Positions 46,408 to 59,489 are shown, counted from the first letter of the stretch. The stretch is 64,000 bases of DNA from Zhengella mangrovi (GCF_002727065.1 NZ_PDVP01000001.1:310001-374000), one strand, 5' to 3'. The notes: a model not told the origin generated them from the letters alone. A program made the numbers and translations.

Positions 46408-47124
46408 ATGCGTCCGTCGAAACGCCAGCATGATGAAATGCGCCCCGTCCTGTTCGAGCGCGGAGTGTCCAAGCATGCCGAGGGATCCTGCCTCGTCAAG
46501 TTCGGCGACACCCACGTGCTCTGCACGGCCAGCCTCGAGGAACGCGTGCCCGGCTGGATGCGCAACTCCGGCCGCGGCTGGGTGACGGCGGAGTACGGCA
46601 TGCTGCCGCGCGCCACCGGCGACCGCATGCGCCGCGAGGCCTCGGCGGGCAAGCAGGGCGGCCGCACGCTCGAAATCCAGCGCCTGATCGGCCGTTCGCT
46701 GCGCGCCGTCGTCAACCTCGATGCGCTGGGCGAGCGCCAGGTCACCGTCGACTGCGATGTCATCCAGGCCGACGGCGGCACGCGAACCGCCTCGATCACC
46801 GGCGGCTTCGTGGCACTGCACGATTGCCTGACCTGGATGGAAGCCCGTTCCATGGTTCGCGTCGCCGACGTGCTCAAGGATCATGTCGCGGCCATTTCCT
46901 GCGGCCTCTACAACGGTGCCCCGGTGCTCGACCTCGACTACATCGAGGACTCCTCGGCCCAGGCCGATGCCAATTTCGTCATGACCGGCAAGGGCGGCAT
47001 CGTCGAGATCCAGGGAACTGCGGAGGGCGAGGCCTTCAGCGAGGACGAGTTCAACCAGTTGATGGGCCTGGCCCGCAAGGGCATCACCCGCCTCGTCGAC
47101 CTGCAGAAGATGGCGATCGGCTGA
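46408..47124 (+). CDS. rph: ribonuclease PH
   Basis: RNase PH trims the 3' ends of tRNA precursors using phosphate. The 238 residues include [51 protein letters not shown] and [18 protein letters not shown], then [18 protein letters not shown], all active-site regions of the family, without the short C-terminal truncation seen in some E. coli strains. It begins a plus-strand set rph, VOC, rdgB, hemW. Confidence 0.97.
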   Translation: MRPSKRQHDEMRPVLFERGVSKHAEGSCLVKFGDTHVLCTASLEERVPGWMRNSGRGWVTAEYGMLPRATGDRMRREASAGKQGGRTLEIQRLIGRSLRAVVNLDALGERQVTVDCDVIQADGGTRTASITGGFVALHDCLTWMEARSMVRVADVLKDHVAAISCGLYNGAPVLDLDYIEDSSAQADANFVMTGKGGIVEIQGTAEGEAFSEDEFNQLMGLARKGITRLVDLQKMAIG

Positions 47125-47127
47125 TCC

Positions 47128-47538
47128 ATGCAAGCCAAGGGCATCCTGGAAACGGCGATCTATGCCGGCGACCTTGATGCCGCCGAAACCTTCTGGGCGG
47201 ACGTGATCGGCCTGGAGCGCATTCTCAGGGTGGACGGCCGCCACGTCTTTTTCCGCTGCGGCGACGGCGTGCTTCTCGTCTTCAATCCGGCCGCCACTGC
47301 CCGTCCGCCCTCCGATCCGGCGATGCCGGTGCCGCCGCACGGGGCACATGGACCGGGCCATGTCTGCTTTCGCGCATCGGGCGACGAGATCGACGCCTGG
47401 CGGACGCACCTGGAAGGCCATGACATCGCCATCGAGGCGGATTTCCGCTGGCCGAACGGCGCCCGTTCCATCTACTTCCGCGATCCGGCGGGCAATTCCG
47501 TCGAATTCGCCGAACCATCCATCTGGGGCCTTGAATGA
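47128..47538 (+). CDS. VOC/glyoxalase superfamily protein
   Basis: A 136-residue protein with the vicinal oxygen chelate fold: [25 protein letters not shown] opens the first module, [17 protein letters not shown] starts the second, and [22 protein letters not shown] closes it. The metal ligands expected of glyoxalase-like enzymes can be matched to the histidine in GHVCF and the glutamate in NSVEFAE. The reaction is not predictable. It sits three bases after rph and overlaps the start of rdgB by four bases, so it belongs to this operon. Confidence 0.88.
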   Translation: MQAKGILETAIYAGDLDAAETFWADVIGLERILRVDGRHVFFRCGDGVLLVFNPAATARPPSDPAMPVPPHGAHGPGHVCFRASGDEIDAWRTHLEGHDIAIEADFRWPNGARSIYFRDPAGNSVEFAEPSIWGLE

Positions 47539-48200
47539 GCACTGAAACCGTCCGCCCGCTCGCCAGCCGCGAGATCGTCGTGGCCACGCACAATGCCGGC
47601 AAGCTGGCCGAGATCCGTGACCTGATCGGGCCCTTCGGCTTTGCCGCGAAATCCGCCGGCGAACTGGACCTGCCCGAACCGGAGGAGACCGGCACCACCT
47701 TCGAGGAGAACGCCGCCATCAAGGCGCTGGCCGCTGCCAGGGCCACCGGCCTGCCGGCCCTGTCGGATGATTCCGGCCTCTGCGTCGATGCGCTCGACGG
47801 CCAGCCCGGCGTCTACACCGCCGACTGGGCGCAGAAGGCCGACGGCACCCGCGATTTCGCCATGGCGATGCGCAATGTCGAGGAGCGCCTGCAGGCCGCG
47901 GGCGCGCTGACCGATGACCGCCGGACGGGCCGCTTTGTTGCCGTGCTCTGCCTCGCCTGGCCCGATGGCCACACCGAGTTCTTCCGCGGCGAGGTGGAAG
48001 GCACGCTTGTCTGGCCGCCGCGCGGAGAACGGGGCTTCGGCTACGACCCGGTCTTCCGGCCGGAAGGGCACGAGCGCACCTTCGGCGAGATGCCGGCGAC
48101 AGAGAAACATGGCTGGGAAGCCGGCCGCGGCGACCTCGGCCTGTCGCATCGCGCCCGCGCCTTCGCCCTTTTCGCGCGCGAGAAACTGGGCGCCGAATGA
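47535..48200 (+). CDS. rdgB: non-canonical purine NTP pyrophosphatase (RdgB/HAM1)
   Basis: This 221-residue enzyme hydrolyses dITP, XTP and similar damaged nucleotides to monophosphates, keeping them out of DNA and RNA. Family features are [46 protein letters not shown] (catalytic acidic residues), [12 protein letters not shown], and [20 protein letters not shown]. It overlaps both neighbours by four bases, a sign of translational coupling with the VOC gene and hemW. Confidence 0.96.
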   Translation: MSTETVRPLASREIVVATHNAGKLAEIRDLIGPFGFAAKSAGELDLPEPEETGTTFEENAAIKALAAARATGLPALSDDSGLCVDALDGQPGVYTADWAQKADGTRDFAMAMRNVEERLQAAGALTDDRRTGRFVAVLCLAWPDGHTEFFRGEVEGTLVWPPRGERGFGYDPVFRPEGHERTFGEMPATEKHGWEAGRGDLGLSHRARAFALFAREKLGAE

Positions 48201-49363
48201 GCGTGAACCGCGACGACGGCACGCCGGGCTTCGGCGTTTATGTCCATTGGCCGTTCTGCGCGGCCAAGTGCCCCTATTGCGATTTCAATTCCCATGTCCG
48301 CCACCAGCCGGTCGACCAGCCGCGCTTCGCCGCTGCCTTCCGCCGCGAACTGGAGACGATGCACGCGCGCACCGGGCCGAAGGAGGTCACCTCCATCTTC
48401 ATGGGCGGCGGAACGCCCTCGCTGATGCAGCCGGAAACCGTGGCCGCGATCCTCGATACCGTAGCGGAGCTGTGGACCGTTCCTGACGGCATCGAGATCA
48501 CCATGGAGGCAAACCCGCAGAGCGCCGACGCCGGCCGCTTTGCCGGCTATCGTGCCGCCGGCGTCAACCGCCTGTCGCTGGGCGTCCAGGCGCTCAACGA
48601 TGCCGACCTGAAGTTCCTCGGCCGCCTCCACGATGCCCGCGAGGCGCTCGATGCCATCGAACTGGCGCGCGGCACCTTCCCGCGCCTGTCCTTCGACCTC
48701 ATCTATGCCCGGCCGGGCCAGACGCCGGAGGCCTGGAAGACGGAACTCGAGGAGGCCATTGCCCATGCCGCCGACCACCTGTCGCTCTACCAGCTGACGA
48801 TCGAGGAGGGCACACCCTTCTTCGCCCTCCATGCCGCCGGCAAGATCGCGACGCCGGACGCCGACGCGGGCGCCGCGCTCTATGAGTTGACCCAGGAGAT
48901 CACGGGCAGGCACGGTCTCCCGGCCTACGAGATTTCCAACCACGCCATGCCGGGGGCCGAAAGCCGCCACAACCTGACCTATTGGCGCTACGGCGAATAT
49001 GTCGGCGCTGGTCCGGGCGCACACGGCCGTTTCGTGGAAAACGGCCGACGCATCGTCACCATGGCCGAACGGGTGCCCGAGGCCTGGCTGGCGCGCGTCG
49101 AGGACCGGGGCCACGGCGTTGCCGATGGCGAGGTACTCACCCGTGGGCAGGAAGCCGATGAAATGCTGCTGATGGGCCTGCGCCTGCGCGAAGGCCTCGA
49201 TCTCGCCCGCTACGAGGAAACCGCGGGCCGTCCGCTTCTGCCGGAACGTATCGCGGTCCTGCAGGACGAGGGGCTGGTCGAGCCGCTCGGCAATTCGCGC
49301 CTGCGCGTCACGCCTGCCGGCATGATCGTACTCGACGCCGTGGTCGCCGACCTCGCCCGGTAG
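48197..49363 (+). CDS. hemW: radical SAM family heme chaperone HemW
   Basis: HemW binds heme and delivers it to respiratory enzymes; it was once mistaken for an oxygen-independent coproporphyrinogen oxidase. In its 388 residues the radical SAM cysteines are in [16 protein letters not shown], followed by [34 protein letters not shown] and the HemW-type C-terminus ([23 protein letters not shown]). ATG overlaps the rdgB stop by four bases. Its stop adjoins the convergent dxs stop. Confidence 0.94.
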   Translation: MSVNRDDGTPGFGVYVHWPFCAAKCPYCDFNSHVRHQPVDQPRFAAAFRRELETMHARTGPKEVTSIFMGGGTPSLMQPETVAAILDTVAELWTVPDGIEITMEANPQSADAGRFAGYRAAGVNRLSLGVQALNDADLKFLGRLHDAREALDAIELARGTFPRLSFDLIYARPGQTPEAWKTELEEAIAHAADHLSLYQLTIEEGTPFFALHAAGKIATPDADAGAALYELTQEITGRHGLPAYEISNHAMPGAESRHNLTYWRYGEYVGAGPGAHGRFVENGRRIVTMAERVPEAWLARVEDRGHGVADGEVLTRGQEADEMLLMGLRLREGLDLARYEETAGRPLLPERIAVLQDEGLVEPLGNSRLRVTPAGMIVLDAVVADLAR

Positions 49364-51295
49364 TCAGGCCCGAGATGGCGGGATGGCGGCCTCTGCCTCG
49401 TCGCGGCCCAGCGCGGCCAGGACTTGCGCCACGATATGCGGCGCGTTGAGCCCGGCCTCGTCGTACATCTTCGAGGGGCTGTCATGCTGGATGAAGCTGT
49501 CCGGCAGCACCATGGAGCGGATCCGCAGGCCGCGGTCGAGATGGCCGTTCAGGGCCAGGAAATGCAGCACGTGGCTGCCGAAGCCGCCGACCGCGCCTTC
49601 CTCGATCGTGATCAGCACCTCGTGCTCGCGTGCCAGGCGCGCCACCAGGTCCTCGTCCAGCGGCTTGGCGAAGCGGGCATCCGCCACCGTCGTCGAAAGC
49701 CCGCGCGTTTCGAGGTCTTCCGCCGCCTTGACGCATTCGGCCAGCCGCGTGCCGAAAGAGAGAAGTGCAACCTTGCTGCCCTCGCGCACGACGCGGCCCT
49801 TGCCCAGCGCCAGCACCTGCCCGCGTTCCGGCATGTCCACGCCGACGCCCTCGCCGCGCGGGAAGCGCACCGAGGAGGGCCGGTCGTCGATGGCCAGCGA
49901 CGTGGCCACCATGTGCTTCAGTTCCGCCTCGTCGGCGGCGGCCATCACCACGAAGCCGGGCAGGTTGGCCAGGTAGGCGATGTCGAAGGAACCGGCGTGC
50001 GTCGGCCCGTCAGCACCCACGAGTCCGGCCCGGTCGATCGCGAAGCGCACCGGCAGGCCCTGGATCGCCACGTCGTGAACCACCTGGTCATAGCCGCGCT
50101 GCAGGAAGGTGGAATAGATCGCGCAGACCGGTTTCATGCCCGCGCCGGCCAGCCCGGCGGCAAAGGTCACCGCGTGCTGTTCGGCGATACCGACATCGAA
50201 GGTCCGCGACGGGAAGCGCTTGCCGAACAGGTCCAGCCCGGTGCCGGACGGCATGGCCGCCGTGATCGCCACGACGCGTTCATCCTCTTCCGCCTCCCGG
50301 ATCAGGCTCTCGGCAAACACCTTCGTGTAGGACGGCGCGTTGGATGTTGCCTTCTTCTGCTCGCCGGTGATGACGTCGAACTTGGCGACGCCGTGATACT
50401 TGTCCGCCGCCCGTTCGGCCGGGCCGTAGCCCTTACCCTTCTTGGTCAGCGCGTGGATCAGCACCGGCCCCGTCGCCCGCGCCTTCACCGTGCGCAGGAC
50501 CGAGAGCAATTGCTCCATGTCGTGCCCGTCGATGGGACCGACGTAGGAAAAGCCCAGTTCTTCGAACAGCGTGCCGCCGACGACCATGCCCTTGACCAGG
50601 TGCTTGGCCCGCTCCGCGCCTTCGCGGAAGGGCGGCGGCAGCAGTTCCAGCGCGCTCTTGGCGATCGTCTTGAAGTCCTGCAGCGGCTTTTCCGTGTACA
50701 GCCGCGAGAGGTAGCGCGACATGGCGCCGACCGGCGGCGCGATCGACATCTCGTTGTCATTGAGGATCACGAACAGGCGCTTGCCGAGATGTCCGGCGTT
50801 GTTCAGCGCCTCGTAGGCCATGCCGGCCGACATCGCGCCGTCGCCGATCACCGCGATGGCGTCGCCCGTGTCCATGCCGAAATCGCGCGCTGCGGCGAAA
50901 CCGAGGGCGGCGGAGATCGACGTCGAGGAATGGGCCGTGCCGAACGGGTCGTACTCGCTTTCGCTGCGCTTGGTGAAGCCGGACAGGCCGCCGCCCTGCC
51001 GCAGCGTGCGGATGCGGTCGCGCCGCCCGGTCAGGATCTTGTGCGGGTAGGCCTGGTGGCCGACATCCCACACGATCTTGTCGCGCGGTGTGTTGAACAC
51101 CGCATGCAGCGCCACCGTCATTTCGACGACGCCGAGCGACGCGCCGAGATGACCGCCGGTTACGGAGACGGCGGAAATCGTTTCTGCGCGCAATTCATTG
51201 GCCAGCCGGGCCAGGTCACCATCCGACAGGCGCTTCAGGTCGGCCGGGCTTTCCACCTGGTCGAGCAATGGCGTATGCGGCCTGTCTTGGGTCAC
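49364..51295 (-). CDS. dxs: 1-deoxy-D-xylulose-5-phosphate synthase
   Basis: Dxs joins pyruvate and glyceraldehyde 3-phosphate, the first step of non-mevalonate isoprenoid synthesis. The 643-residue thiamine-diphosphate enzyme contains [17 protein letters not shown], the cofactor motif around [33 protein letters not shown], and the transketolase-like [16 protein letters not shown] at 51295 is preferred: it is preceded by GGAGG at nine bases and gives the usual [16 protein letters not shown] opening soon after. An in-frame ATG at 51358 is the longer alternative. Confidence 0.96.
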   Translation of the reverse strand: MTQDRPHTPLLDQVESPADLKRLSDGDLARLANELRAETISAVSVTGGHLGASLGVVEMTVALHAVFNTPRDKIVWDVGHQAYPHKILTGRRDRIRTLRQGGGLSGFTKRSESEYDPFGTAHSSTSISAALGFAAARDFGMDTGDAIAVIGDGAMSAGMAYEALNNAGHLGKRLFVILNDNEMSIAPPVGAMSRYLSRLYTEKPLQDFKTIAKSALELLPPPFREGAERAKHLVKGMVVGGTLFEELGFSYVGPIDGHDMEQLLSVLRTVKARATGPVLIHALTKKGKGYGPAERAADKYHGVAKFDVITGEQKKATSNAPSYTKVFAESLIREAEEDERVVAITAAMPSGTGLDLFGKRFPSRTFDVGIAEQHAVTFAAGLAGAGMKPVCAIYSTFLQRGYDQVVHDVAIQGLPVRFAIDRAGLVGADGPTHAGSFDIAYLANLPGFVVMAAADEAELKHMVATSLAIDDRPSSVRFPRGEGVGVDMPERGQVLALGKGRVVREGSKVALLSFGTRLAECVKAAEDLETRGLSTTVADARFAKPLDEDLVARLAREHEVLITIEEGAVGGFGSHVLHFLALNGHLDRGLRIRSMVLPDSFIQHDSPSKMYDEAGLNAPHIVAQVLAALGRDEAEAAIPPSRA

Positions 51296-51450
51296 GGGGC
51301 TGGCCCTCCGGGTTGTCTGTCTGCCGCAATCGGGCGGCAGCTTGGTCTGGGGCATCAACTAGTTCAGCCGGTGGCCCTTTGCAACGGCCAGAACGCCGAG
51401 CCTTCCCGCACCTTTGTCGCAGAAACCGTGCAGGCGGGCCATCCGCGCCG

Positions 51451-52824
51451 TCAGCGCGCGCTGGCGGTCATCTGCAACCCGCCTTCCGGCTGGGTAGTCA
51501 GCTTCTGCACCGGCCAGGGCTCGGGCGCTCCGGGCGCCATGTCGAAACGCCAGCGGCGCATCAGCACGCCAAGCGCAATGACGGCTTCCTGCAGCGCGAA
51601 CGACGCACCGATGCAGATGCGCGGCCCGGCGCCGAACGGCAGGTACTGGAAGCGGCCCACCGCCTCGCGGTTTTCCGGCCAGAACCGCTCGGGCACGAAA
51701 GCGTCCGGCCGGTCCCAGTAGAGCCGGTGGCGATGCAGGACCCAGGGCATGACAAGCACCTGCGTGCCGGCCGCGATCGTTTCGCCGTTCCACTCGAAAC
51801 CGGCGATCGCCTCGCGGTTGATCGACGGGGCAGGCGGATAGAGCCGCAGCGCTTCCTCGAAGGCGGCCCGGGTATACGGCATGGCGTCGAGCCAATCGTA
51901 GGGATCGTTGACCTCGGCCGTTACGCGGTCCACTTCCTCCTCCACCCGGAGGCGTTCCTCCGGCGCGTGGGCCAGCAGGTAGAGCGTCCAGCCGAGCGCC
52001 CGGGCCGTGGTCTCGTGGCCGGCGCCGATGAAGGTGATGATGTTGTCCTCCACCTCGTCGCGGGTCAGCCCGTCCGGTCCTTCGGCCTTCAGCAGCAGCG
52101 TCAGGAAATCCTCCGGCACGTCCGCGCCGCGATCGAGCTTCGCGCGCCGCATGGCCATGGTTTCGCGAACGATCTGCCGGAAGAAGGCCAGCGCCTTTCG
52201 TCCCCGCAGCCGCGTGATCCGCGGTAGCCAGTCCGGCGCGGCCAGGAGATCGAGCGGGTCGACCCGCCCCATGGTTTCCAGAAGCCTCTCGACGCGGTCG
52301 CCGAACAGGTCGGGATCACCCGCGATCTCGTTGGAAAACAGCGTCTCGGCGAGGATTTCATAGGTCAGTTGCGTCATGTCGTGGGCCATGTCGAAGGCCC
52401 CGTCGCGGGTCTCGTAGATCGCAGCGAACCGCTCCGCCCGGGCAAGCATCGGTCCGGCAAAGCCGCGGATATGGCGCGGCGTGAACACCGGCGCCATGGC
52501 CTTGCGCCCGCGCTTCCAGGTTTCGCCTTCGGCCGTCAGCAGTCCGTCGCGCAGGATCGGCCGGAGGATTTTCTGGCGCACCCGCGCCATGCGGAAATTG
52601 CGCGCGTCATCGACCAGGACATGGCGCACCAGCGCGGGGTCGTTGGCGATCAGCAAGGGCCCGCCGATTCCGCCGCGCACGTGAATGACCGGCTCGTTGT
52701 AGGACGGCTCGCCCCACAGCTCGAGCGGATTGCGGTAGACGATGCGCACCATCTGGAGAAAGGAGGGCGGCGTCGTGCGCGGCTTCGGCGCGGGCGGGAC
52801 GAAGGGTTGCGGTCGGCTGTCCAT
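51451..52824 (-). CDS. cytochrome P450
   Basis: A 457-residue soluble monooxygenase. The I-helix oxygen-activation motif is IGAGHETTARAL, the K-helix ExxR is EALRLYPP, and the heme-ligand loop is FGAGPRICIGASFALQE, whose cysteine binds the iron. All catalytic signatures are intact. The N-terminus lacks a membrane anchor. No ferredoxin or reductase gene lies nearby, so electrons must come from elsewhere. Substrate is unknown; long-chain or aromatic compounds are possible. It diverges from the tctCBA genes, with a 180-base AT-richer gap between. Confidence 0.93.
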   Translation of the reverse strand: MDSRPQPFVPPAPKPRTTPPSFLQMVRIVYRNPLELWGEPSYNEPVIHVRGGIGGPLLIANDPALVRHVLVDDARNFRMARVRQKILRPILRDGLLTAEGETWKRGRKAMAPVFTPRHIRGFAGPMLARAERFAAIYETRDGAFDMAHDMTQLTYEILAETLFSNEIAGDPDLFGDRVERLLETMGRVDPLDLLAAPDWLPRITRLRGRKALAFFRQIVRETMAMRRAKLDRGADVPEDFLTLLLKAEGPDGLTRDEVEDNIITFIGAGHETTARALGWTLYLLAHAPEERLRVEEEVDRVTAEVNDPYDWLDAMPYTRAAFEEALRLYPPAPSINREAIAGFEWNGETIAAGTQVLVMPWVLHRHRLYWDRPDAFVPERFWPENREAVGRFQYLPFGAGPRICIGASFALQEAVIALGVLMRRWRFDMAPGAPEPWPVQKLTTQPEGGLQMTASAR

Positions 52825-52926
52825 GATCGGGCTCCAGTCTGCCCCGAATGTAGGGTCGTCGGGCCCGGTAATCCAGCGACGGGGAGGGATACGACCGAAG
52901 GCATATCTAAATTAGGGTGTAGTCGA

Positions 52927-52950
52927 TTGACAATTCTATCTTGGATTGTT
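52927..52950 (+). promoter_or_regulatory. TTGACA element and ACAAT-ATTGT inverted repeat in the P450-tctC gap
   Basis: TTGACA at 52927 overlaps an inverted repeat, ACAAT (52930-52934) and ATTGT (52945-52949), spaced by ten bases. The spacing suits a regulator dimer. The -10 for this -35 is weak, so the promoter call is tentative. Confidence 0.3.
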
Positions 52951-53005
52951 CCGATCGCGCCCGTCGAACGGCCTGAATCGCCGTTCCGGGACTGGGAGGA
53001 TGACC

Positions 53006-53974
53006 ATGAAATCAGTGTTTCTGAAAATCGCCGCGTCGGCCGTTCTGGCTGCCGGCCTCGCCGGCTCGGCCGCCGCATCCGAGTGCATTGCACCGGCCAA
53101 TCCGGGCGGCGGCTGGGACTTCACCTGCCGCCAGGTCGGCAAGGCGATGCAGGATCTCAAGCTCGTCGACGGCACGGTGCAGGTGACCAACCTGGCTGGT
53201 GGCGGCGGTGGCGTCGCATTTGCCGAGGTCGTCAACAAGCGAAACGACGACAACGACCTGATCGTGGCGGCGTCCTCGGCGACGGCCACGCGCCTGGCCC
53301 AGGGCGCGTATCCGGGCAACACGATGGACCAGGTCCGCTGGCTCGCATCGGTCGGGGCGGACTACGGGGTCATCGCCGTGGCCAAGGACTCCCCGATCCG
53401 GACGCTTCCCGAACTGATGGACCGGATCAAGGCCGATCCGGCATCGGTGTCGGTCGCCGGCGGCTCTGCCGTTGGCGGTTGGGACCACCTGAAGGTCCTG
53501 TTGGCGGCCAAGAAGGCCGGCGTCGACGATGTCCGCAAGATCAAGTATGTCGCCTTCGACGGTGGTGGCGAAGCCGTGACACAGCTGCTTGCCGGCTCTG
53601 TCCAGGCTTTCACCGGCGATGCCTCGGAGGCCAAGGGCTTTGTCGATTCCGGCGACATCCGGGTCATCGCCGTCCTGGCGCCCGAACGGCTTGAAGGCGA
53701 TTTCGCGGCCTTTCCGACGGCGAAGGAGCAGGGGATCGACGTGATCGGCGCCAACTGGCGCGGGTTCTACGCGCCCGGTGGCATGTCCGACGCTGCCTAT
53801 GACGCCTGGGTGGAGAAGATCGGCGCGGTCTATGACTCCGCCGAATGGAAATCCGTCATGGCATCCAACGGACTGGCCAGCCTCAACCTGCGCGGCAAGG
53901 CGTTCCAGGATTTTGTCGCCGGGAGCATCCGGTCGATCCAGGACCTGTCGCGCGAGATCGGCATCGTCCAATAG
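53006..53974 (+). CDS. tctC: tripartite tricarboxylate transporter substrate-binding protein (TctC family)
   Basis: The periplasmic receptor of a TctCBA-type secondary importer. The 322-residue precursor has a signal peptide ending near GSAAASE (residue 24), then ANPGGGWDFTCRQVGKAM, the hallmark PGGGWD-type loop, and VAGGSAVGGWDHLKVLL in the second lobe. The start at 53006 has GGAGG six bases upstream; ATG at 53000 is also in frame. It leads an operon with the small and large membrane subunits. The ligand is unknown; family members bind citrate, glutarate, terephthalate and others. Confidence 0.93.
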   Translation: MKSVFLKIAASAVLAAGLAGSAAASECIAPANPGGGWDFTCRQVGKAMQDLKLVDGTVQVTNLAGGGGGVAFAEVVNKRNDDNDLIVAASSATATRLAQGAYPGNTMDQVRWLASVGADYGVIAVAKDSPIRTLPELMDRIKADPASVSVAGGSAVGGWDHLKVLLAAKKAGVDDVRKIKYVAFDGGGEAVTQLLAGSVQAFTGDASEAKGFVDSGDIRVIAVLAPERLEGDFAAFPTAKEQGIDVIGANWRGFYAPGGMSDAAYDAWVEKIGAVYDSAEWKSVMASNGLASLNLRGKAFQDFVAGSIRSIQDLSREIGIVQ

Positions 53975-54052
53975 GCGCTTTCGCGGCCGCGTCCCCGGCG
54001 GTGCGGCCGCCTGTCACCGTCATTCCGTACAAATTGAGAAGGCAGGTCGTCG

Positions 54053-54484
54053 ATGAGTGACCGGATACTGGGTGGCGTCTGCGTCGCCCTGGCCATTTTC
54101 TATGTCTGGGCTGCGACGCAGATCCGCCTGAGCTTCATCTCCGATCCGGTCGGCCCCCGCACCTTCCCGATCATCGTCGGCATCCTGTTCGGATTGTCTG
54201 GGCTCGTGCTCATGCTGCGCCCGGACCCCGATCCCGCCTGGCCGAATGCCGGCCGGCTGGCGGAAATCGCCGCGGCGGTGATCCTGCTCGCCGGCTACGC
54301 CAGCCTTCTGCCGCGCTTCGGTTTCGTCGCCACGACGGCGGTGACGGCAGGCTTCCTGTCATGGCGCCTCGGCGCGCGGCCGGCGGCGGCCGCCTTCGCC
54401 GGACTGGCCATATCGGTCGGCATCTATGTTGTGTTTCATCTCGTGCTCGGGCTGTCGCTGGCCCGTGGCCCCTGGGGTTTCTGA
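54053..54484 (+). CDS. tctB: tripartite tricarboxylate transporter small membrane subunit (TctB family)
   Basis: A 143-residue protein with four membrane segments, the expected size for TctB. ILGGVCVALAIFYVWAATQI is followed by the family motif FISDPVGPRTFPIIVGILFGLSG, and later GYASLLPRFGFVATTAVTAGFLSWRLG and a final helix. It stands 78 bases after tctC and 12 bases before tctA, in the usual gene order. Confidence 0.92.
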   Translation: MSDRILGGVCVALAIFYVWAATQIRLSFISDPVGPRTFPIIVGILFGLSGLVLMLRPDPDPAWPNAGRLAEIAAAVILLAGYASLLPRFGFVATTAVTAGFLSWRLGARPAAAAFAGLAISVGIYVVFHLVLGLSLARGPWGF

Positions 54485-54496
54485 GGAGGACCGGCC

Positions 54497-56032
54497 ATGG
54501 ATGTGCTCTCGTCTCTCGGTGACGGCTTCACGATCGCGATTACCTGGCAAAACCTTGGCCTCGCCTTTGTCGGCTGTTTCCTCGGCACCATCATCGGCGC
54601 CCTGCCGGGGCTCGGTCCGTCGAACGGTGTTGCCATCCTCATCCCGCTCGCCTTCACCCTCGGCCTGCCCGCCACGCCGGCGCTGATCCTGCTGACCTCG
54701 GTCTACTACGGCGCCATGTACGGTGGCCGCATCTCCTCCATCCTGCTCAACATCCCTGGCGATGAACCCGCGATGATGACGACCCTGGATGGCCACCCCA
54801 TGGCGCTGAAGGGCCAGGCAGGAGAAGCCCTGGCCATCTCGGGCCTGGCGTCCTTCGTCGGCTCGTTCTTCGCCACCTGGGGGCTGGTCTTCCTGGCGCC
54901 GCAGCTCGTCAAGGTGGCGCTTCTCTTCGGCCCGGCGGAATATTTCGCGCTCTTCGCCCTGGCCTTCGCCACCCTGGGCGGCCTGGCAAGCCGCAACCAG
55001 GCCAAGGCGGCGCTGGCGGCGACATTCGGCCTGGCCATCGCCATGATCGGCGTCGACGGCCAGACCGGCGTGCCGCGTCTCTCCTTTGGCGAGGTCCATC
55101 TTTATGACGGCATCGACTTCCTCGTTGCCATCGTCGGGCTCTTCGCCCTGTCCGAGGTCTTCGTCTTCCTCGAGCACCGCAAACCCGGCGAGGATGGCGC
55201 GCCAAGGCCCGCGCTCGGCCGGGTCATCCCGCCCGCGGGCATGGTCCGCAGCTGTCTTGGCGCCATGTCGCGCAGCACGGTCGTCGGCTTCATTGCCGGG
55301 GTTCTGCCGGGTGCCGGTGCCTCCCTCGGCTCTTTCCTCGCCTATGGCCTGGAGAAGAAGATCGCCGGCAATGCGGAAACCTTCGGGTCCGGCGATCCGC
55401 GCGGCGTCGCGGCCCCGGAAGCCGGCAACAATGCTGCCGCCGGCGGCGCGCTGGTACCCATGCTGGCGCTCGGCGTGCCCGGGTCCGGCACCACGGCCGT
55501 CCTGCTCGCCATGTTGCTGGCGCTCAACATCACGCCCGGCCCGCTGCTGTTCGCCAAGAACCCGGACGTCGTCTGGGGCCTGATCGCCGCGCTCTTCATC
55601 GCCAACGTCATGCTCCTGCTGATGAACATCCCGCTGGTCGGGCTGTTCGTGCGCGTTCTCATGGTCCCGACCCGCTACCTCATGCCGACGGTCGCGATGG
55701 TCTCCTTCGTCGGGATCTACGGCATTTCCGGCTCGACCTTCGACCTGATGGTGATGATCGTCTTCGGTGTTATCGGCTGGGTCCTGCGCAAGATGGACGT
55801 GCCGCTGGTTCCCGTCATTCTCGGCATCCTGCTGGGCAACCAGATGGAGGTGAACCTCCGCCGGGAACTGACCATTTCCAACGGCGACTGGACGGCGCTG
55901 GTCCACTCGCCGCTGGCCATCGCCTTGTGGCTGGTGGCTGTGGCCGGGTTCCTTGCGCCGCTTCTGGTTGGCCGCTACCTGCGCCCGCGGTCGGCAAGCC
56001 CGATCGCCGACGAGGCGAACAGCGGCGACTGA
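54497..56032 (+). CDS. tctA: tripartite tricarboxylate transporter large membrane subunit (TctA family)
   Basis: The 511-residue transport channel of the system, with about twelve membrane segments. The two family-defining glycine-rich motifs are intact: FLGTIIGALPGLGPSNGVAIL near residue 30 and FIAGVLPGAGASLGSFLAYGLEKK near residue 263. ILLNIPGDEPAMMTTLDGHPMALKG is the third hallmark. It ends the operon; about 170 bases separate it from gyrB, where a promoter for gyrB is predicted. Confidence 0.94.
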   Translation: MDVLSSLGDGFTIAITWQNLGLAFVGCFLGTIIGALPGLGPSNGVAILIPLAFTLGLPATPALILLTSVYYGAMYGGRISSILLNIPGDEPAMMTTLDGHPMALKGQAGEALAISGLASFVGSFFATWGLVFLAPQLVKVALLFGPAEYFALFALAFATLGGLASRNQAKAALAATFGLAIAMIGVDGQTGVPRLSFGEVHLYDGIDFLVAIVGLFALSEVFVFLEHRKPGEDGAPRPALGRVIPPAGMVRSCLGAMSRSTVVGFIAGVLPGAGASLGSFLAYGLEKKIAGNAETFGSGDPRGVAAPEAGNNAAAGGALVPMLALGVPGSGTTAVLLAMLLALNITPGPLLFAKNPDVVWGLIAALFIANVMLLLMNIPLVGLFVRVLMVPTRYLMPTVAMVSFVGIYGISGSTFDLMVMIVFGVIGWVLRKMDVPLVPVILGILLGNQMEVNLRRELTISNGDWTALVHSPLAIALWLVAVAGFLAPLLVGRYLRPRSASPIADEANSGD

Positions 56033-56100
56033 ACCTTCAAAATGGCCGGGCAGCCGGGCCCGACAGCCATGCAATCCCCAGCTCAATGGGGTCGCTGCAT

Positions 56101-56129
56101 TTGGAAAAGGGCCTTGATTCGCCTATATC
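56101..56129 (+). promoter_or_regulatory. candidate sigma-70-type promoter for gyrB
   Basis: TTGGAA (56101-56106) and TATATC (56124-56129) are separated by 17 bases, about 75 bases before the gyrB start. Confidence 0.5.
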
Positions 56130-56179
56130 TTGACCATGTGCGGATGCGTGATTCGCGGCAGGCTTTGCGCATCCGGTGA

Positions 56180-58663
<2,484 letters not shown>

Positions 58664-58664
58664 C

Positions 58665-59489
58665 TTGCACGGTTCGGGCGCCAGGCATCCCTTCGACGCG
58701 GCCATCGCGCTGGAACAGCTGGCGCCCGGTCGTTTCGCCGGCAAGACCTCGCCGGTCTACGCGAACATGGCTGGTCCCTTCGGCGGTGTGACGGCCGCGA
58801 CCTTTCTCAACGCCGTTTTTCTGCATCCGGACAAGGCTGGCGATCCGGTGTCACAGACCGTCAATTTCTGCGGCGCCATCGCCGACGGCCATTTCGAGAT
58901 CGACTGCCGACTGGTGCGCGGCGGCAAATACACCCAGCACTGGATGCTCGAACTGACCCAGCAGGGCGAGACCCGCGGCACGGCCACCGTGGTGACCGGC
59001 GCTCGGGGCGACGTCTTTTCCCATCACGATACGGCCATGCCGGACGCCCCGCCGCCGGATTCCGTCGAGCCCCTGCCCATGCCGGGGCCGCTCAAGTGGC
59101 TGAACGCCTACGAGTTCCGCTTCATCGAGGGACGCCCGGAGATTTCCCGGGAACCGTTCGAGCCGCTTCGCGATTCCCGGTCGCTGCTCTGGATCGCCGA
59201 CCGCCCGCGCAGGGCGCTCGATCACCTGTCACTGGCCGCCATCGCCGATGCCTTCCTGCTTCGGCTTCTCAAGGTGCGCGGCACCTGGGCGCCGATGGGC
59301 ACCGTCTCGCTCACCACCTATTTCCATGCAACGGCGGACGAGATCGCCCGCCATGGCCATGGGCCGCTCCTCGGCCAGGCGGTCTCCAAGCGCATGCACG
59401 CGCAGTTCTTCGATCAGCACATGGAACTCTGGGCGGCGGACGGAACATTGCTCGCCACCGGCGCACAGGTGGCCTGGTACAAGGCCTGA
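58665..59489 (+). CDS. acyl-CoA thioesterase family protein (double hotdog fold)
   Basis: A 274-residue protein of the TesB-like thioesterase group with two hotdog domains. The first has YANMAGPFGGVTAATFLNAVF and QTVNFCGAIADGHFEIDCRLVRGG; the second has DHLSLAAIADAFLLRLLKVRG and MGTVSLTTYFHATADE, ending LLATGAQVAWYKA. It hydrolyses acyl-CoA thioesters of unknown chain type. The start is taken as TTG at 58665, one base after the gyrB stop, with no clear ribosome site, so expression may depend on readthrough from gyrB. Its 3' end is overlapped on the other strand by a small membrane-type frame. Confidence 0.82.
   Translation: MHGSGARHPFDAAIALEQLAPGRFAGKTSPVYANMAGPFGGVTAATFLNAVFLHPDKAGDPVSQTVNFCGAIADGHFEIDCRLVRGGKYTQHWMLELTQQGETRGTATVVTGARGDVFSHHDTAMPDAPPPDSVEPLPMPGPLKWLNAYEFRFIEGRPEISREPFEPLRDSRSLLWIADRPRRALDHLSLAAIADAFLLRLLKVRGTWAPMGTVSLTTYFHATADEIARHGHGPLLGQAVSKRMHAQFFDQHMELWAADGTLLATGAQVAWYKA

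Noticed and set aside
49424-51721. 765-codon open frame antisense to dxs
   Set aside because: Same shadow effect; dxs has all catalytic motifs on the other strand.
54359-56086. 575-codon hydrophilic frame antisense to tctA
   Set aside because: Highly polar mirror of a membrane protein; no start context and no family resemblance.
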